The position numbers and the translations under genes were made by a program. A stretch of 64,000 bases of DNA. It comes from Aquabacterium sp. CECT 9606. Its GTDB lineage: Bacteria; Pseudomonadota; Gammaproteobacteria; Burkholderiales; Burkholderiaceae_C. Shown one piece after another: positions 17,553 to 26,367 of this stretch. Within the stretch, counting starts at the first letter, position 1, and the number at the start of each line of letters is the position of its first letter. Location: assembly GCF_918741295.1 (NCBI RefSeq), contig NZ_CAKKNB010000001.1, positions 806,001-870,000 of the forward strand, given 5' to 3'. The notes beneath the pieces were generated by a model. The model was given only the letters and a program-made list of their open reading frames with translations, made no database searches and had not been told where the DNA came from.

Positions 17553-17761
17553 GCGAGCAACCCAAAGGCTCATTCACTCAAACGGTGAAAGCCGTGGCGT
17601 GGTCTTTTTTGGGCATCCGCAAGGCCTCAGGTCAGGCGGAGGACATTGCCCGGATCAAGCCTGCCCACCTGATCGTGGCCGGGTTGCTGGGTGGGGCGGT
17701 GTTTGTGACGGTGCTGGTTCTGCTTGTGCGCTGGGTCGTGGCGAGTGGCGTGGCGCATTGA
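17549..17761 (+). CDS. DUF2970 small membrane protein
   Basis: The 70-residue protein begins at a GTG that overlaps the cox11 stop. It contains the DUF2970 pattern: TVKAVAWSFLGIRK near the start, then D-IARIKPAHLIVAGLLGGAVF and one long transmembrane helix (about residues 42-65). Members sit within oxidase clusters of betaproteobacteria, and a role in assembly is likely but unproven. ctaE begins 48 bases downstream, preceded by AGGAG. Confidence 0.8.
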   Translation: MSEQPKGSFTQTVKAVAWSFLGIRKASGQAEDIARIKPAHLIVAGLLGGAVFVTVLVLLVRWVVASGVAH

Positions 17762-17809
17762 TGGTTTCTGTCTTCAATTTTTTCAAGTAACGGTATCCAG
17801 GAGAACAAC

Positions 17810-18694
17810 ATGTCGGCAGCGGTTCCCAAAGGGCAAGCTCCCTACTACTTCGTGCCAGGCCCGTCGAGCCACCCTGTGATGGCGGCCATCGGGCTGTTCT
17901 TTGTCGTGCTCGGCGCAGGGCAATGGGTCAATGGTGTCGAGTGGGGGCCTTACTCGGTGGCCTTGGGCATGGCTTGGTGGCTGTTCACGCTCAAGCGCTG
18001 GTTTGGCGATGCCATCCATGAAAGCGAAAGCGGCATGTACAGCGACCGCATCGATGTCTCGTTCCGCTGGAGCATGGCCTGGTTCATCTTCTCGGAAGTG
18101 ATGTTCTTTGCGTCGTTCTTCGGGGCTTTGTTCTGGGCGCGCCAATACGCCTTGCCGGCCTTGGGCAACATCGAGAACGCCTTGTTGTGGCCCGATTTCA
18201 AGGCGCTTTGGCCCAGCATGGTCGCGGGTGCCACCGCCTCGCCCGCTGGCACCGTGGAAGCCTTCCGCACCATGGGCCCCTGGCCGATCCCCACGATCAA
18301 CACGGCGTTGCTGCTCACGTCGGGTGTCACGCTGACCATCGCCCACCATGCTTTGCGTGAAGATCATCGGGGCAAGACCATTGCCTTCATGTGGCTCACG
18401 GTGTTGCTGGGCTCCTTGTTCCTGAGCTTGCAAGCTTACGAGTACTATGAAGCGTATGTGCACTACAACCTGAAGCTGTCCTCGGGCATCTATGGCTCGA
18501 CCTTCTTCATGCTGACCGGCTTCCACGGCTTCCACGTGTTCGTCGGCACCTTGATGTTGCTGTTCATCACCCTGCGTTTGCACAAGGGCCACTTCACTGC
18601 GCAACGCCATTTTGGTTTTGAAGGCGCGGCCTGGTACTGGCACTTTGTCGACGTGGTCTGGTTGGGTTTGTACATCGTCGTTTACTGGATGTAA
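17810..18694 (+). CDS. ctaE: Cytochrome c oxidase subunit III
   Basis: Subunit III stabilises the oxidase core and proton uptake. The 294-residue protein has about seven transmembrane helices with FRWSMAWFIFSEVMFFASFFGALFW (in parts), the lipid-binding ITMFHG-like TGFHGFHVFVGT motif and a C-terminal WYWHFVDVVWLGLYIVVYW, the family hallmarks. A strong hairpin terminator lies 48 bases after the stop, so the coxB-ctaE transcript probably ends there. Confidence 0.98.
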   Translation: MSAAVPKGQAPYYFVPGPSSHPVMAAIGLFFVVLGAGQWVNGVEWGPYSVALGMAWWLFTLKRWFGDAIHESESGMYSDRIDVSFRWSMAWFIFSEVMFFASFFGALFWARQYALPALGNIENALLWPDFKALWPSMVAGATASPAGTVEAFRTMGPWPIPTINTALLLTSGVTLTIAHHALREDHRGKTIAFMWLTVLLGSLFLSLQAYEYYEAYVHYNLKLSSGIYGSTFFMLTGFHGFHVFVGTLMLLFITLRLHKGHFTAQRHFGFEGAAWYWHFVDVVWLGLYIVVYWM

Positions 18695-18742
18695 GCCGGT
18701 TGGACCCGGCCCGGCACGGGGCACGGGTCTTTCCCCAAAAGC

Positions 18743-18768
18743 AAAGAGCGCCCGGGTGGCGCTCTTTT
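18743..18768. terminator. Bidirectional rho-independent terminator
   Basis: The stem AAAGAGCGCC (18743-18752) pairs perfectly with GGCGCTCTTT (18758-18767) across a CGGGT loop. T or A runs on both sides let it work for ctaE on the plus strand and for the small gene on the minus strand. Confidence 0.9.
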
Positions 18769-18793
18769 GACGTGAGGGGCGGTGTTCAGCGGC

Positions 18794-19009
18794 TCAAAGC
18801 GGGATGCCGGTAGGGTGAATCCAGCCCATCTTGTAGCTGAACAAGATGAACAGGAACAATGCCACGGACAGGGCCACACGCAAAGCCAGGGCGTGCAGCA
18901 TGCGGTTGCTTTTGGGGGCGCCGTCTCGGCCGTCCTTGAGCAAAGCCCGGCCTGCCATGGCAAGCGCGGCGATGATGGCCAGCAATGCGAAGGTGATGAT
19001 GATTTTCAT
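18794..19009 (-). CDS. DUF2909 twin-transmembrane protein
   Basis: The 71-residue protein has two hydrophobic helices (about residues 3-20 and 41-62) joined by a charged loop (LKDGRDGAPKSNRM), the pattern of DUF2909 proteins found next to oxidase assembly genes in betaproteobacteria. It is the only minus-strand gene in the oxidase locus; surf1 starts 42 bases away in the other direction. Function unknown. Confidence 0.78.
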   Translation of the reverse strand: MKIIITFALLAIIAALAMAGRALLKDGRDGAPKSNRMLHALALRVALSVALFLFILFSYKMGWIHPTGIPL

Positions 19010-19051
19010 GGTGAGACATTATGTCGGCAGGGCCGCGCGGATGGGCGCCCA

Positions 19052-19843
19052 ATGACCCCGCGCTCGCGCCAGGTTTTGGTGCTGGTGGCGGCCGTGCTGG
19101 CGGTTGCCCTGACCTTGTCCCTGGGGCGCTGGCAATTGCACCGTGCCGATGAAAAACTCGCTCGGCAAGCGGCGGTGGGCGAGCGGGACGCCTTGCCCGC
19201 GCTGGGCGTCACGGCCTTGCCGTGCGGCGTGCAGGCCGATGCGGGGCTCATCATGAACCGGCGCGTGGTGTTGCAAGGCCAGTGGCTACCGCAGCACACC
19301 TGGTTGCTGGACAACCGAGCCATGGATGGCCGGGCGGGCTTTTACGTTGTCACCGCCCTGCAAGTCAAACGTCCCGGACCGTGTGCGGCCCAGGTGCTCC
19401 TGGTCCAACGCGGCTGGGTGCCACGCAATGCCCAGAACCGCGCCCAGATCCCACCGTTCTCGACCCCCGCCGGGCCCGTGCAACTGCTGGGTCGCTTGGT
19501 ACCCGACCTGTCCCGCGCCTACAGCCTCGGCGCTGATTTGGCCCTGCCGGCGTCGTCGGGCCCCGCCATCGTCCAGAATATCGACTTCGCCACCTTGCCG
19601 GCCGTGATGGGCCGGGCGGTGGCACCCCCCGTGGTGCTTCAGTTGCAGCCCGAGACGTCCTTGTCTGGCCAAGTCGTCTCCGAAGCATCGGGCTTTCTTT
19701 TGCGGCGCGATTGGCCAGCCCTGGCCTCCGATGTCGGCAAACACCATGCTTATGCGGTCCAGTGGTTCGCCCTGGCCGCCTTGATCACAGGACTGTATGT
19801 CTGGTTCCAACTCCTCAGCCCCCTCCGCCGCCGAACGCGGTGA
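19052..19843 (+). CDS. SURF1 family oxidase assembly protein
   Basis: SURF1 helps haem a insertion into subunit I. The 263-residue product has the expected hairpin topology: one N-terminal helix (about residues 7-25) with GRWQLHRADEK directly after it, and one C-terminal helix in HAYAVQWFALAALITGLYVWF (in parts). LLDNRAMDGRAGFYVVTAL and VLLVQRGWVPRN match the SURF1 core. I use the ATG at 19052; earlier in-frame starts overlap the divergent DUF2909 gene. The 3' end overlaps the next gene by 47 bases. Confidence 0.9.
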   Translation: MTPRSRQVLVLVAAVLAVALTLSLGRWQLHRADEKLARQAAVGERDALPALGVTALPCGVQADAGLIMNRRVVLQGQWLPQHTWLLDNRAMDGRAGFYVVTALQVKRPGPCAAQVLLVQRGWVPRNAQNRAQIPPFSTPAGPVQLLGRLVPDLSRAYSLGADLALPASSGPAIVQNIDFATLPAVMGRAVAPPVVLQLQPETSLSGQVVSEASGFLLRRDWPALASDVGKHHAYAVQWFALAALITGLYVWFQLLSPLRRRTR

Positions 19844-20501
19844 TCCGCTGGTGCAAATGAGCGTTCACAGCCTGCCCTCGGCGCCGCAAGCCGACCTGGG
19901 GCAGCGCACACGCCTGGGCCGGCTCAAGATGTTGCTGGTGTGGGCCATCTGCGCCACACCGGTGGTGGCCTCTTACCTGACCTATTACGTGGTCCGTCCA
20001 GAGGGCCGTGCCAACTACGGCACCTTGATCCTGCCCATGCGCGACATGCCCGCAGATGCATCGCTGCCGCTCAAGGACCTGCAGAACCAGCCCGTGGCGG
20101 CGTCTTCACTGAAGGGCCAGTGGCTGCTGGTGACTGTCGCGGGCGGTGCTTGTGATGCCGCGTGCGAACAGCATTTGTATTACCAGCGCCAGGTGCGTGA
20201 AACGCTGGGCAAGGACAAGGACCGCGTGGACCGCGTCTGGCTCATCACGGACGATGCCCCGGTGCGTGATGCCATCAAGCCCGGCCTGGAAGGCACGACC
20301 GTGCTGCGCACGCCCGAAAGCGATCTGGCCAAGTGGTTCACCCCGGAAGCAGGCCAGCCCCTGAGCGCGCACTTTTACCTGGTGGACCCCAAGGGCGCGT
20401 GGATGATGCGCTTCCCGGCGCAGCCCGACATGAGCAAGGTCAAGCGGGATCTCAGCCGCCTGATGAAAGCCAACGACTCCTGGGACGAGGCTGGCCGCTG
20501 A
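19797..20501 (+). CDS. SCO-like membrane-anchored thioredoxin-fold protein
   Basis: The 234-residue protein has one N-terminal transmembrane helix (about residues 45-67) and a periplasmic domain with a thioredoxin-like layout. C119-DAA-C123 is a CxxxC motif, and His192 lies in SAHFYLVDPKGAWMMRF, aligned with the DHTAGGFVFD His of the SCO1 protein encoded at 22601. This gives the same Cys-Cys-His triad that binds copper in SCO proteins. It lies between surf1 and ctaA, overlaps the surf1 end by 47 bases (an ATG at 19857 would avoid this) and probably serves copper or redox handling for the oxidase. Such proteins are often left as hypothetical. Confidence 0.75.
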   Translation: MSGSNSSAPSAAERGDPLVQMSVHSLPSAPQADLGQRTRLGRLKMLLVWAICATPVVASYLTYYVVRPEGRANYGTLILPMRDMPADASLPLKDLQNQPVAASSLKGQWLLVTVAGGACDAACEQHLYYQRQVRETLGKDKDRVDRVWLITDDAPVRDAIKPGLEGTTVLRTPESDLAKWFTPEAGQPLSAHFYLVDPKGAWMMRFPAQPDMSKVKRDLSRLMKANDSWDEAGR

Positions 20502-20519
20502 GGCGGGCTGGAGCGCGGC

Positions 20520-21650
20520 ATGGGTGGTTGGATCGATTGGAATCCCGCACTGGAAGTGGCCCTGGTGGGTGCCTTGCTGGCGGTGCTGCCCCTGATCTGG
20601 GTGGTGGTGAAAGGGCGCCGTGAAGGGCTTCAAGGCTGGCCGGCCTGGCAACGCGCCTTGACTTTGGCGACCTTGTTCCTCACCCTGGACCTGGTGGTGT
20701 TTGGCGCCTTCACGCGCCTGACGGATTCAGGCCTGGGTTGTCCGGATTGGCCTGGTTGCTATGGGCACAACAGCCCAGTGGGTGCGCGGTCCCTGATCGA
20801 GCAGGCGCAAGCGGCCCTGCCCAGCGGCCCGGTCACGCATGGCAAGGCCTGGATAGAGATGATCCACCGTTACCTGGCGTCCGGCGTGGGCGCTTTGATC
20901 ACGGGCTTGATGGTGGCCGCCTGGTGGGGGCGCCGCAAGGCCGGCAGCCTGTCGCCCTGGTGGCCCACGCTGACTTTCGTGTGGGTGTGCGCACAGGGGG
21001 CGTTTGGCGCATTCACCGTCACCTTGAAGCTGTATCCGCTGGTGGTCACCGGGCATTTGCTGGGTGGTTTGCTGGGCGTGGGCTTGTTGACCGCACAAGC
21101 ACGGGCCTTGGACAAGGCGGACGAATCGACCACCCAGGCCTGGCGCCAGTCGCCGCTGCGGCTTGGGGCCTTGGTGGTGCTGGCGCTGGCGGTGATGCAG
21201 ATGGCCTTGGGCGGTTGGGTCAGCACCAATTCGGCGGTGCTGGCCTGCAGCGAGGTGCCGCTGTGCCAGGGGCAATGGTGGCCCACCATGGATTTTGAAA
21301 CTGGTTTCCGCCTGCTGCGGCCCTTGGGCGGCGATGGCCTGGGAGCGCAGATCACACTGGCGGGCTTGACCGCCATCCACATGGTCCACCGTCTGGCCGC
21401 CGTGCTGGTGTTGGGCGCCATGGTGGCTTTGGCCTGGGGCTTGTGGCGTGCCCGCCGGTGGCGCCGCGAAGCCATCGGCTTGTGGGCCCTGGCGGCCTGG
21501 CAGTTGGCCACGGGCCTGAGCAATGTGGTGCTGGGCTGGCCGCTGGCGGCGGCCCTGGGCCACACCTTGGGCGCGGCCCTGCTGGTGTGGTGGTTGGTGC
21601 GTTTGCTGGTACAACCGCGCGGGGTCCCGATTTCCACGCGCACCTCTTAA
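20520..21650 (+). CDS. ctaA: Haem A synthase (COX15/CtaA)
   Basis: CtaA oxidises the methyl group of haem O to a formyl group, making haem A. The 376-residue membrane protein has about eight helices with the paired segments [18 protein letters not shown] (cysteine pair) and [14 protein letters not shown], and a second half with [19 protein letters not shown] and [13 protein letters not shown] carrying the other haem-ligand His. It follows the SCO-like gene by 18 bases and precedes ctaB, the enzyme making its substrate. Confidence 0.96.
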   Translation: MGGWIDWNPALEVALVGALLAVLPLIWVVVKGRREGLQGWPAWQRALTLATLFLTLDLVVFGAFTRLTDSGLGCPDWPGCYGHNSPVGARSLIEQAQAALPSGPVTHGKAWIEMIHRYLASGVGALITGLMVAAWWGRRKAGSLSPWWPTLTFVWVCAQGAFGAFTVTLKLYPLVVTGHLLGGLLGVGLLTAQARALDKADESTTQAWRQSPLRLGALVVLALAVMQMALGGWVSTNSAVLACSEVPLCQGQWWPTMDFETGFRLLRPLGGDGLGAQITLAGLTAIHMVHRLAAVLVLGAMVALAWGLWRARRWRREAIGLWALAAWQLATGLSNVVLGWPLAAALGHTLGAALLVWWLVRLLVQPRGVPISTRTS

Positions 21651-21678
21651 AATCGGGCCTGACCCTGCGAACCCCCAC

Positions 21679-22593
21679 ATGACTGAATCCGTTGCCTCCA
21701 GCCCCGCCGCGATGAGCTTGCCCTCGCGCTTCAAGCAGTTCTACGTGCTGACCAAGCCGCGCGTGGTGCAATTGATCGTCTTTTGCGCGGTGATCGGCAT
21801 GTTGCTCGCGGTGCCTGGCATGCCCACTCAGGCGGAAGCCTTGACGGCCCTGGCGGCGTGCATCGGCATCTGGCTGGTGGCCGGGGCGGCGGCGGCCTTC
21901 AATTGCCTGATCGAGCAGCAGATCGATTCACGCATGAAGCGCACGGCCTGGCGCCCCACGGCGCGCGGCGAGCTCACCAAGACGCAAACCCTGTTGTTCA
22001 GTGCGGGCCTGTGCATCCTTGGCATGGTCATCCTGATCGTGTGGGTCAATGCCTTGACGATGTGGCTGACCCTGGCCACCTTCGTGGGCTACGCGATCAT
22101 CTACACCGTGGTGCTCAAGCCTTTGACGCCGCAGAACATCGTCATCGGGGGCGCGTCGGGCGCCATGCCGCCAGTGCTGGGCTGGGCGGCCATGCGGGGT
22201 TCGGTCGACCCTGAAGCCTGGATGCTCTGCCTGATCATCTTCTTGTGGACGCCGCCGCACTTCTGGGCGCTGGCCCTGTACCGGGTCGAGGATTACGCCC
22301 GCGCTGGCCTGCCCATGTTGCCGGTCACGCACGGCAATGAGTTCACGCGCTTGCACGTGCTGCTCTACACCTTCGTGCTGCTGGCGGGCACCTTGCTGCC
22401 CTTCGTGTACCAGATGAGCGGCTGGATCTACCTGGTGTCCGCCCTGGTGCTGGGCCTGTGGTTCGTGGCCTATGCCTTCCGCCTCTGGCGCCATTACAGC
22501 GACGAGCTGGCGCGCCAGACCTTCAAGTTTTCCATCATCTACCTGATGCTGCTGTTCGCGGCTTTGCTGGTGGACCACTACGTGCCGATCTGA
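21679..22593 (+). CDS. ctaB: Protohaem IX farnesyltransferase (haem O synthase)
   Basis: CtaB transfers a farnesyl group to protohaem, giving haem O. The 304-residue protein is a UbiA-fold prenyltransferase with about nine helices. The first conserved region reads [12 protein letters not shown] then [18 protein letters not shown]; the second includes [15 protein letters not shown]. The [11 protein letters not shown] segment is typical of the family. The ATG at 21679 starts 28 bases after ctaA. Confidence 0.97.
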   Translation: MTESVASSPAAMSLPSRFKQFYVLTKPRVVQLIVFCAVIGMLLAVPGMPTQAEALTALAACIGIWLVAGAAAAFNCLIEQQIDSRMKRTAWRPTARGELTKTQTLLFSAGLCILGMVILIVWVNALTMWLTLATFVGYAIIYTVVLKPLTPQNIVIGGASGAMPPVLGWAAMRGSVDPEAWMLCLIIFLWTPPHFWALALYRVEDYARAGLPMLPVTHGNEFTRLHVLLYTFVLLAGTLLPFVYQMSGWIYLVSALVLGLWFVAYAFRLWRHYSDELARQTFKFSIIYLMLLFAALLVDHYVPI

Positions 22594-22600
22594 GACACCC

Positions 22601-23278
22601 ATGCGCAACATCAAGTCTTCTTTGGCCCTGGCCTGTGCTTTGACCGTGGGTGGCGCTTCGGTGTTTCTGGCGGGCTGTGATCGGCGTGCCGACAGCACTG
22701 GCGCGACTGCTGGCGCCAGTGGACCAGTGGCCACCGCACCGGCTCCATCGGGCGCGTTCAAGTCCGTGGACATCACGGGTGCCGATTACGCCAAACAGTT
22801 GTCGTTGACCGATTTCGATGGCAAGAAGCGCAGCCTGGCCGATTTCAAGGGCAAGGTGGTGTTCGTGTTCTTTGGCTTCACGCAATGCCCCGAGGTGTGC
22901 CCCACGACCATGGCCGAACTGGCCGAGGTCAAGCGGCGGCTCGGCAAGGACGGCGACCGCGTGCAGGGCGTGTTCATCACCATCGATCCAGAACGCGACA
23001 CGGCCGAAGTGCTCAAGGCTTACCTGACTGGCATGGACCCCAGCTTCATCGGCTTGCGCGGCTCACTGGACGAGGTCAACGCGGCATCGCGCGAGTTCAA
23101 GGTGTTCTACCAGAAGGTGCCCACGCAGGATGGCAAGGGCTACACCATGGACCACACCGCGGGCGGCTTCGTGTTCGACCCCAGCGGGAATGTGCGGCTG
23201 TTCGTGCGCTACGGCTTGGGCATTGATGCCCTGACCTCGGACATCAAGCAGTTGCTGGCCTCAGGTTCAGGCAACTGA
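22601..23278 (+). CDS. SCO1/SenC copper chaperone lipoprotein
   Basis: SCO proteins insert copper in the CuA site of subunit II. The 225-residue product has a lipoprotein signal with lipobox LAGC (Cys26). The thioredoxin-fold domain carries C96-PEV-C100 in FFGFTQCPEVCPTTM and His185 in MDHTAGGFVFD, the copper ligands. It starts 7 bases after ctaB, closing the oxidase gene set. Its last 12 bases overlap the end of the mutarotase gene on the opposite strand. Confidence 0.94.
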   Translation: MRNIKSSLALACALTVGGASVFLAGCDRRADSTGATAGASGPVATAPAPSGAFKSVDITGADYAKQLSLTDFDGKKRSLADFKGKVVFVFFGFTQCPEVCPTTMAELAEVKRRLGKDGDRVQGVFITIDPERDTAEVLKAYLTGMDPSFIGLRGSLDEVNAASREFKVFYQKVPTQDGKGYTMDHTAGGFVFDPSGNVRLFVRYGLGIDALTSDIKQLLASGSGN

Positions 23279-24124
23279 GAACGTCAGGCACTGGCGGCCG
23301 GTCCATTCCTCGCCCGGCGACAGCGTCTTGGGCTGCAGGATGCGGGCGGCCTCCACGCACAGCATGTGCTGCCAGCCATCCGCGGGCATGTCGCTCAAGG
23401 CGGCGCACTTGTCCGGCCCTGGGTTCCACACCACGGCATCGGGAAGGTTGTCCGACTGGATCTGCACGCGGCGCTTGCCTTCGGTGAGCAGCAGGCTGCT
23501 GGCCTTTTCGTAGATGCGGTCGAACTCGCCCGAGAAGCTTTTCTCGGGGTGATCTTCCAGCGCTTCGCTGTTCAGCAGGTTGTCGATGTATGAGTGGCCT
23601 TCCAGTCCATGCAGGCGCACCCGGTTCAGCTCGGACACGGCCAGGTAGGTGTGCAAGGCCGCTGAAAAAGGCCAGACCGTGCTGCCGCTGTTGCGCACGT
23701 ACAGCTCCAGCTCCAATTGAGCGCCGCTGACCGACACAGTCAACTCCAGCTCGAAACCATGCGGCCAAAGCGCCCGGGTTTCATCACTGTCCGACAGTTG
23801 CAAGGTGGCTTGGGCGTGCCCGGTGCCTTGGCGCTGGCTTTCAAGCTGCCAGGCGCGGTTGCGCACGAAGCCATGGCGGGGCAGGCTGCGGTCCGGGCCT
23901 TTTTGCTCGAACTGCGGAAAGATCACCGGGATGCCACCGCGGATGGCTTTGCCCGCGCTGTAGTCGGCTTGGGGCGACAGGTAAAGCTGCTCGGTGCCGC
24001 CTGCGGGCACCCAGGACACCACATGGGCGCCATGCAGCAGCACCGTGGCTTGGGCGCCATCGGGCGATTGGATCTGGATGGCCGGCTGGCCGTGGTGGTC
24101 GTGGAAAGTGGTGGTCTCGGTCAT
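23267..24124 (-). CDS. D-hexose-6-phosphate mutarotase (YeaD-like)
   Basis: The 285-residue protein has the galactose-mutarotase beta-sandwich pattern: VLLHGAHVVSWVP, LSPQADYSAGKAIRGGIPVIFPQF, PRHGFVRNRAW and SEKSFSGEFDRIY-like segments match YeaD-type glucose-6-phosphate 1-epimerases. His in PRHGF and Glu in the SGEFDR segment are the likely catalytic pair. The start at 24124 overlaps the DUF429 stop (ATGA), so the two are coupled. It is the last gene of a minus-strand set beginning with folE. Confidence 0.88.
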   Translation of the reverse strand: MTETTTFHDHHGQPAIQIQSPDGAQATVLLHGAHVVSWVPAGGTEQLYLSPQADYSAGKAIRGGIPVIFPQFEQKGPDRSLPRHGFVRNRAWQLESQRQGTGHAQATLQLSDSDETRALWPHGFELELTVSVSGAQLELELYVRNSGSTVWPFSAALHTYLAVSELNRVRLHGLEGHSYIDNLLNSEALEDHPEKSFSGEFDRIYEKASSLLLTEGKRRVQIQSDNLPDAVVWNPGPDKCAALSDMPADGWQHMLCVEAARILQPKTLSPGEEWTGRQCLTFSVA

Positions 24125-25083
24125 GCTGTGAGTATCCATCCTTCGATGGGGTCGACGGCTTTGGGCAGGCCCCATGAGTGGGTGGGATGTTCGCCTTCGC
24201 GGTGGGCCCAGGCCGCTTGCACCAGACACAGGGCGGCGTCCAGGCGGTCACCTTTGGCGTCCGACACGATGAAGTCGCGCTGGCCCGGGGTGAGCTTCAA
24301 ACGCAGGTTCAAGCGGGTGCGGCCTTGCTCCAGCGCATCGACCAGGTCCATGCGCGCGATGAGCCGGGCCTGCTGTTGCTCGGGCGGTGAGGTGGCATCG
24401 CTTTTGTAGCTGCGCCGGCCCAGCACTTCGCCAGACAGGAAGCCAGGGTAGCCCTCGAAAGCCAGGGCATCGGGGCGGCCTTGGCGCAAGCCCGGCAGGC
24501 TGAAGTCGGCTTGCACCAACCTGATCAGCCCTTCGAAGTACATCTTGCCCACGGGCACGTAGCGCGTCTGCAAAGGGCTGGTGCTGCTGATGCCCGGCAT
24601 GGCGGTGTCCGTGGGGCGGTGCAGCAGCTTGGTGCCCTCGCCGCGTTGCAGATCCCAGGTCTGGCCCCAGCCATCGACCAGGCGCTGAAAGCCGGCGCGG
24701 TCCTGGCAATGGGCATGCAAGGCCTGGATCAACGACTGTGCAGCGGTGGGTGCAGGGCCCGGCCTTTGCGTGATCGCCTGTTTCAGACGCTCCAGGTGAT
24801 CGGCCGGGAAATCAGCGGGCGGGTGATCACACAAGGCCTGCACGAAGGGCCGCGGCAGGCCGAAGGGAAAATCGCAAGCGGCCAGCACGTCGTGGGCATC
24901 CGCCAGTGCTTGCGCCAGCCCGGACAGGGTGGTGATCTCGTCCAGGCGGTCAAGCTTGACGACCGAACCCGAGCGCCGTCCCCAGGCCAGGGTCAAGGGC
25001 TTGCGGGACGAGGGCGCGCACGAAAAATCCAGGCCCAGCAAGGTGCCGGGCAGGGCGCCGGACGCGCCGTCGTGGTCCGCCAT
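24121..25083 (-). CDS. DUF429 domain protein (RNase H-like fold)
   Basis: The 320-residue protein begins with GLDFSCAPSSRKPLTLAWG, the first strand of an RNase H-like fold, and later has DFPFGLPRPF, EGYPGFLSGEVLGRRSYKSD and SDAKGDRLDAALCLVQAAW, the DUF429 signature with conserved acids. The family is predicted to be a nuclease or related enzyme, but no function is established. Its ATG directly follows the BLUF stop codon with no gap and its stop overlaps the mutarotase start. Confidence 0.8.
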   Translation of the reverse strand: MADHDGASGALPGTLLGLDFSCAPSSRKPLTLAWGRRSGSVVKLDRLDEITTLSGLAQALADAHDVLAACDFPFGLPRPFVQALCDHPPADFPADHLERLKQAITQRPGPAPTAAQSLIQALHAHCQDRAGFQRLVDGWGQTWDLQRGEGTKLLHRPTDTAMPGISSTSPLQTRYVPVGKMYFEGLIRLVQADFSLPGLRQGRPDALAFEGYPGFLSGEVLGRRSYKSDATSPPEQQQARLIARMDLVDALEQGRTRLNLRLKLTPGQRDFIVSDAKGDRLDAALCLVQAAWAHREGEHPTHSWGLPKAVDPIEGWILTA

Positions 25084-25512
25084 TCAGCTGTTTTTGCAAC
25101 CGATGGACGCGGTGACGATCAACTCATCCAGCAGCGCCAGGGAGACCTTGCCGGGCACGGCGTAAGGATCGAGCACCGGCCGCTCCGAGTACTTCAGCAG
25201 GATCGAGGGGTTGACCTTGCTCAGGTTGACCTGGCCCATGGTCCAACTGGCGAAGCGGCGTTCGTCAATCTCTTCGTAGTCGAGCAGGATGACGTTGCCG
25301 TGGCGCGGGTCATTGGCAATCTTGGTGTACAGCTGGTTGACGGCATCGCGGCCACCTTCCAGCAGTTGCATGAAGATTTCGCCGCTGTGGCAGAGCAGGC
25401 CGGTCACGCCCAACGCCAGGTTGTTCTTGCGCGAGGCGGACAGGATGGTCTCGATGGTGTCGGGGGACAGGGGCTTGGCGGCCCGGCTGGCATAGAGCAG
25501 TCGAACAAGCAT
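25084..25512 (-). CDS. BLUF-domain blue-light sensor
   Basis: The 142-residue protein is a short BLUF photoreceptor that binds FAD. The flavin-site residues are present: Tyr7 (LLYAS), Asn31 (RKNNLALGVTGLL), Gln49 (FMQLLEG), and Trp90/Met92 in FASWTMG. After the roughly 95-residue BLUF core come about 45 residues that may form the C-terminal helices; no output domain is attached, so it must signal through a partner protein. It lies 9 bases after folE and abuts DUF429. Confidence 0.93.
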   Translation of the reverse strand: MLVRLLYASRAAKPLSPDTIETILSASRKNNLALGVTGLLCHSGEIFMQLLEGGRDAVNQLYTKIANDPRHGNVILLDYEEIDERRFASWTMGQVNLSKVNPSILLKYSERPVLDPYAVPGKVSLALLDELIVTASIGCKNS

Positions 25513-25521
25513 GGTGTGACC

Positions 25522-26253
25522 TCAGCCTTTCTTCTGGTTGACCAGGGCGAGGAATTCGCGGCGCAGGTTGGGGTCCTTCAGGAAGGAGCCCCGCATCACG
25601 CTGTTGATCATCTTCGAGTCCATGTCCTTGACGCCGCGCCACTGCATGCAGAAGTGGTCGGCCTCCATCACCACGGCCAGGCCATCGGGTTGCATGCGCG
25701 ACTGCAGCAGGTCGGCCACCTGCGTGACGGCCTCTTCCTGGATCTGCGGGCGGCTCATGATCCAGTCGATCAGGCGTGCGTATTTGGACAGGCCAATCAG
25801 GTTGGAGTGCTCGTTGGGCATCACGCCGATCCAGACCTTGCCCATGATGGGACACAAGTGGTGCGAGCAGGCGCTGCGCACGGTGATGGGGCCAACGATC
25901 ATCAACTCGTTCAGGCGTTCCGCATTGGGAAATTCCGTCACGGCAGGCGAGGCATGGTAGCGGCCCTTGAAGATCTCGTGCAGGTACATCTTGGCCACGC
26001 GGCGTGCGGTGTCCTGCGTGTTGTGGTCGCTGTCGGTGTCGATCACCAGGCTGGACAGCACGCCAGCCATCTTCTCCTGCACCTCGTCCAGCAACTTTTC
26101 AAGCTCGCCGGGCTCAATGAACTCGGCGATGTTGTCGTTGGCGTGGAAGCGCTGTTGCGCTTGTTTGAGGCGTTCCCGGATCTTGACGGACACGGGCGTG
26201 CCTTCGTCTTCATCGGGGGCCGCGTCGATGGCGCGGAGGTTGGACATGGTCAT
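25522..26253 (-). CDS. folE: GTP cyclohydrolase I
   Basis: FolE converts GTP to 7,8-dihydroneopterin triphosphate, the first step to folate and pterins. The 243-residue protein shows the type I core: DTARRVAKMYLHEIF, then CSHHLCPIMGKVWIGVMP (zinc Cys/His), GLSKYARLIDW and HFCMQWRGVKD with the second zinc Cys region. The N-terminal 30 residues are variable. It is probably the first gene of a four-gene minus-strand unit with BLUF, DUF429 and the mutarotase. A second ATG at 26247 is equally possible. Confidence 0.96.
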   Translation of the reverse strand: MTMSNLRAIDAAPDEDEGTPVSVKIRERLKQAQQRFHANDNIAEFIEPGELEKLLDEVQEKMAGVLSSLVIDTDSDHNTQDTARRVAKMYLHEIFKGRYHASPAVTEFPNAERLNELMIVGPITVRSACSHHLCPIMGKVWIGVMPNEHSNLIGLSKYARLIDWIMSRPQIQEEAVTQVADLLQSRMQPDGLAVVMEADHFCMQWRGVKDMDSKMINSVMRGSFLKDPNLRREFLALVNQKKG

Positions 26254-26367
26254 GGCGCGCTTTCAAGGCTGGCAAAGCAAGCAGTCTGCAGATGGCCGAT
26301 GCTATCAAGCCCCACGGCCTTGTGCGCATTCAATGCCTGGCAGCCCCGGCTTTGCGGGGGGAATGCC

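Noticed and set aside
17761..17790. Nine-codon open frame between the DUF2970 gene and ctaE
   Set aside because: Too short to judge and no ribosome site; likely chance.
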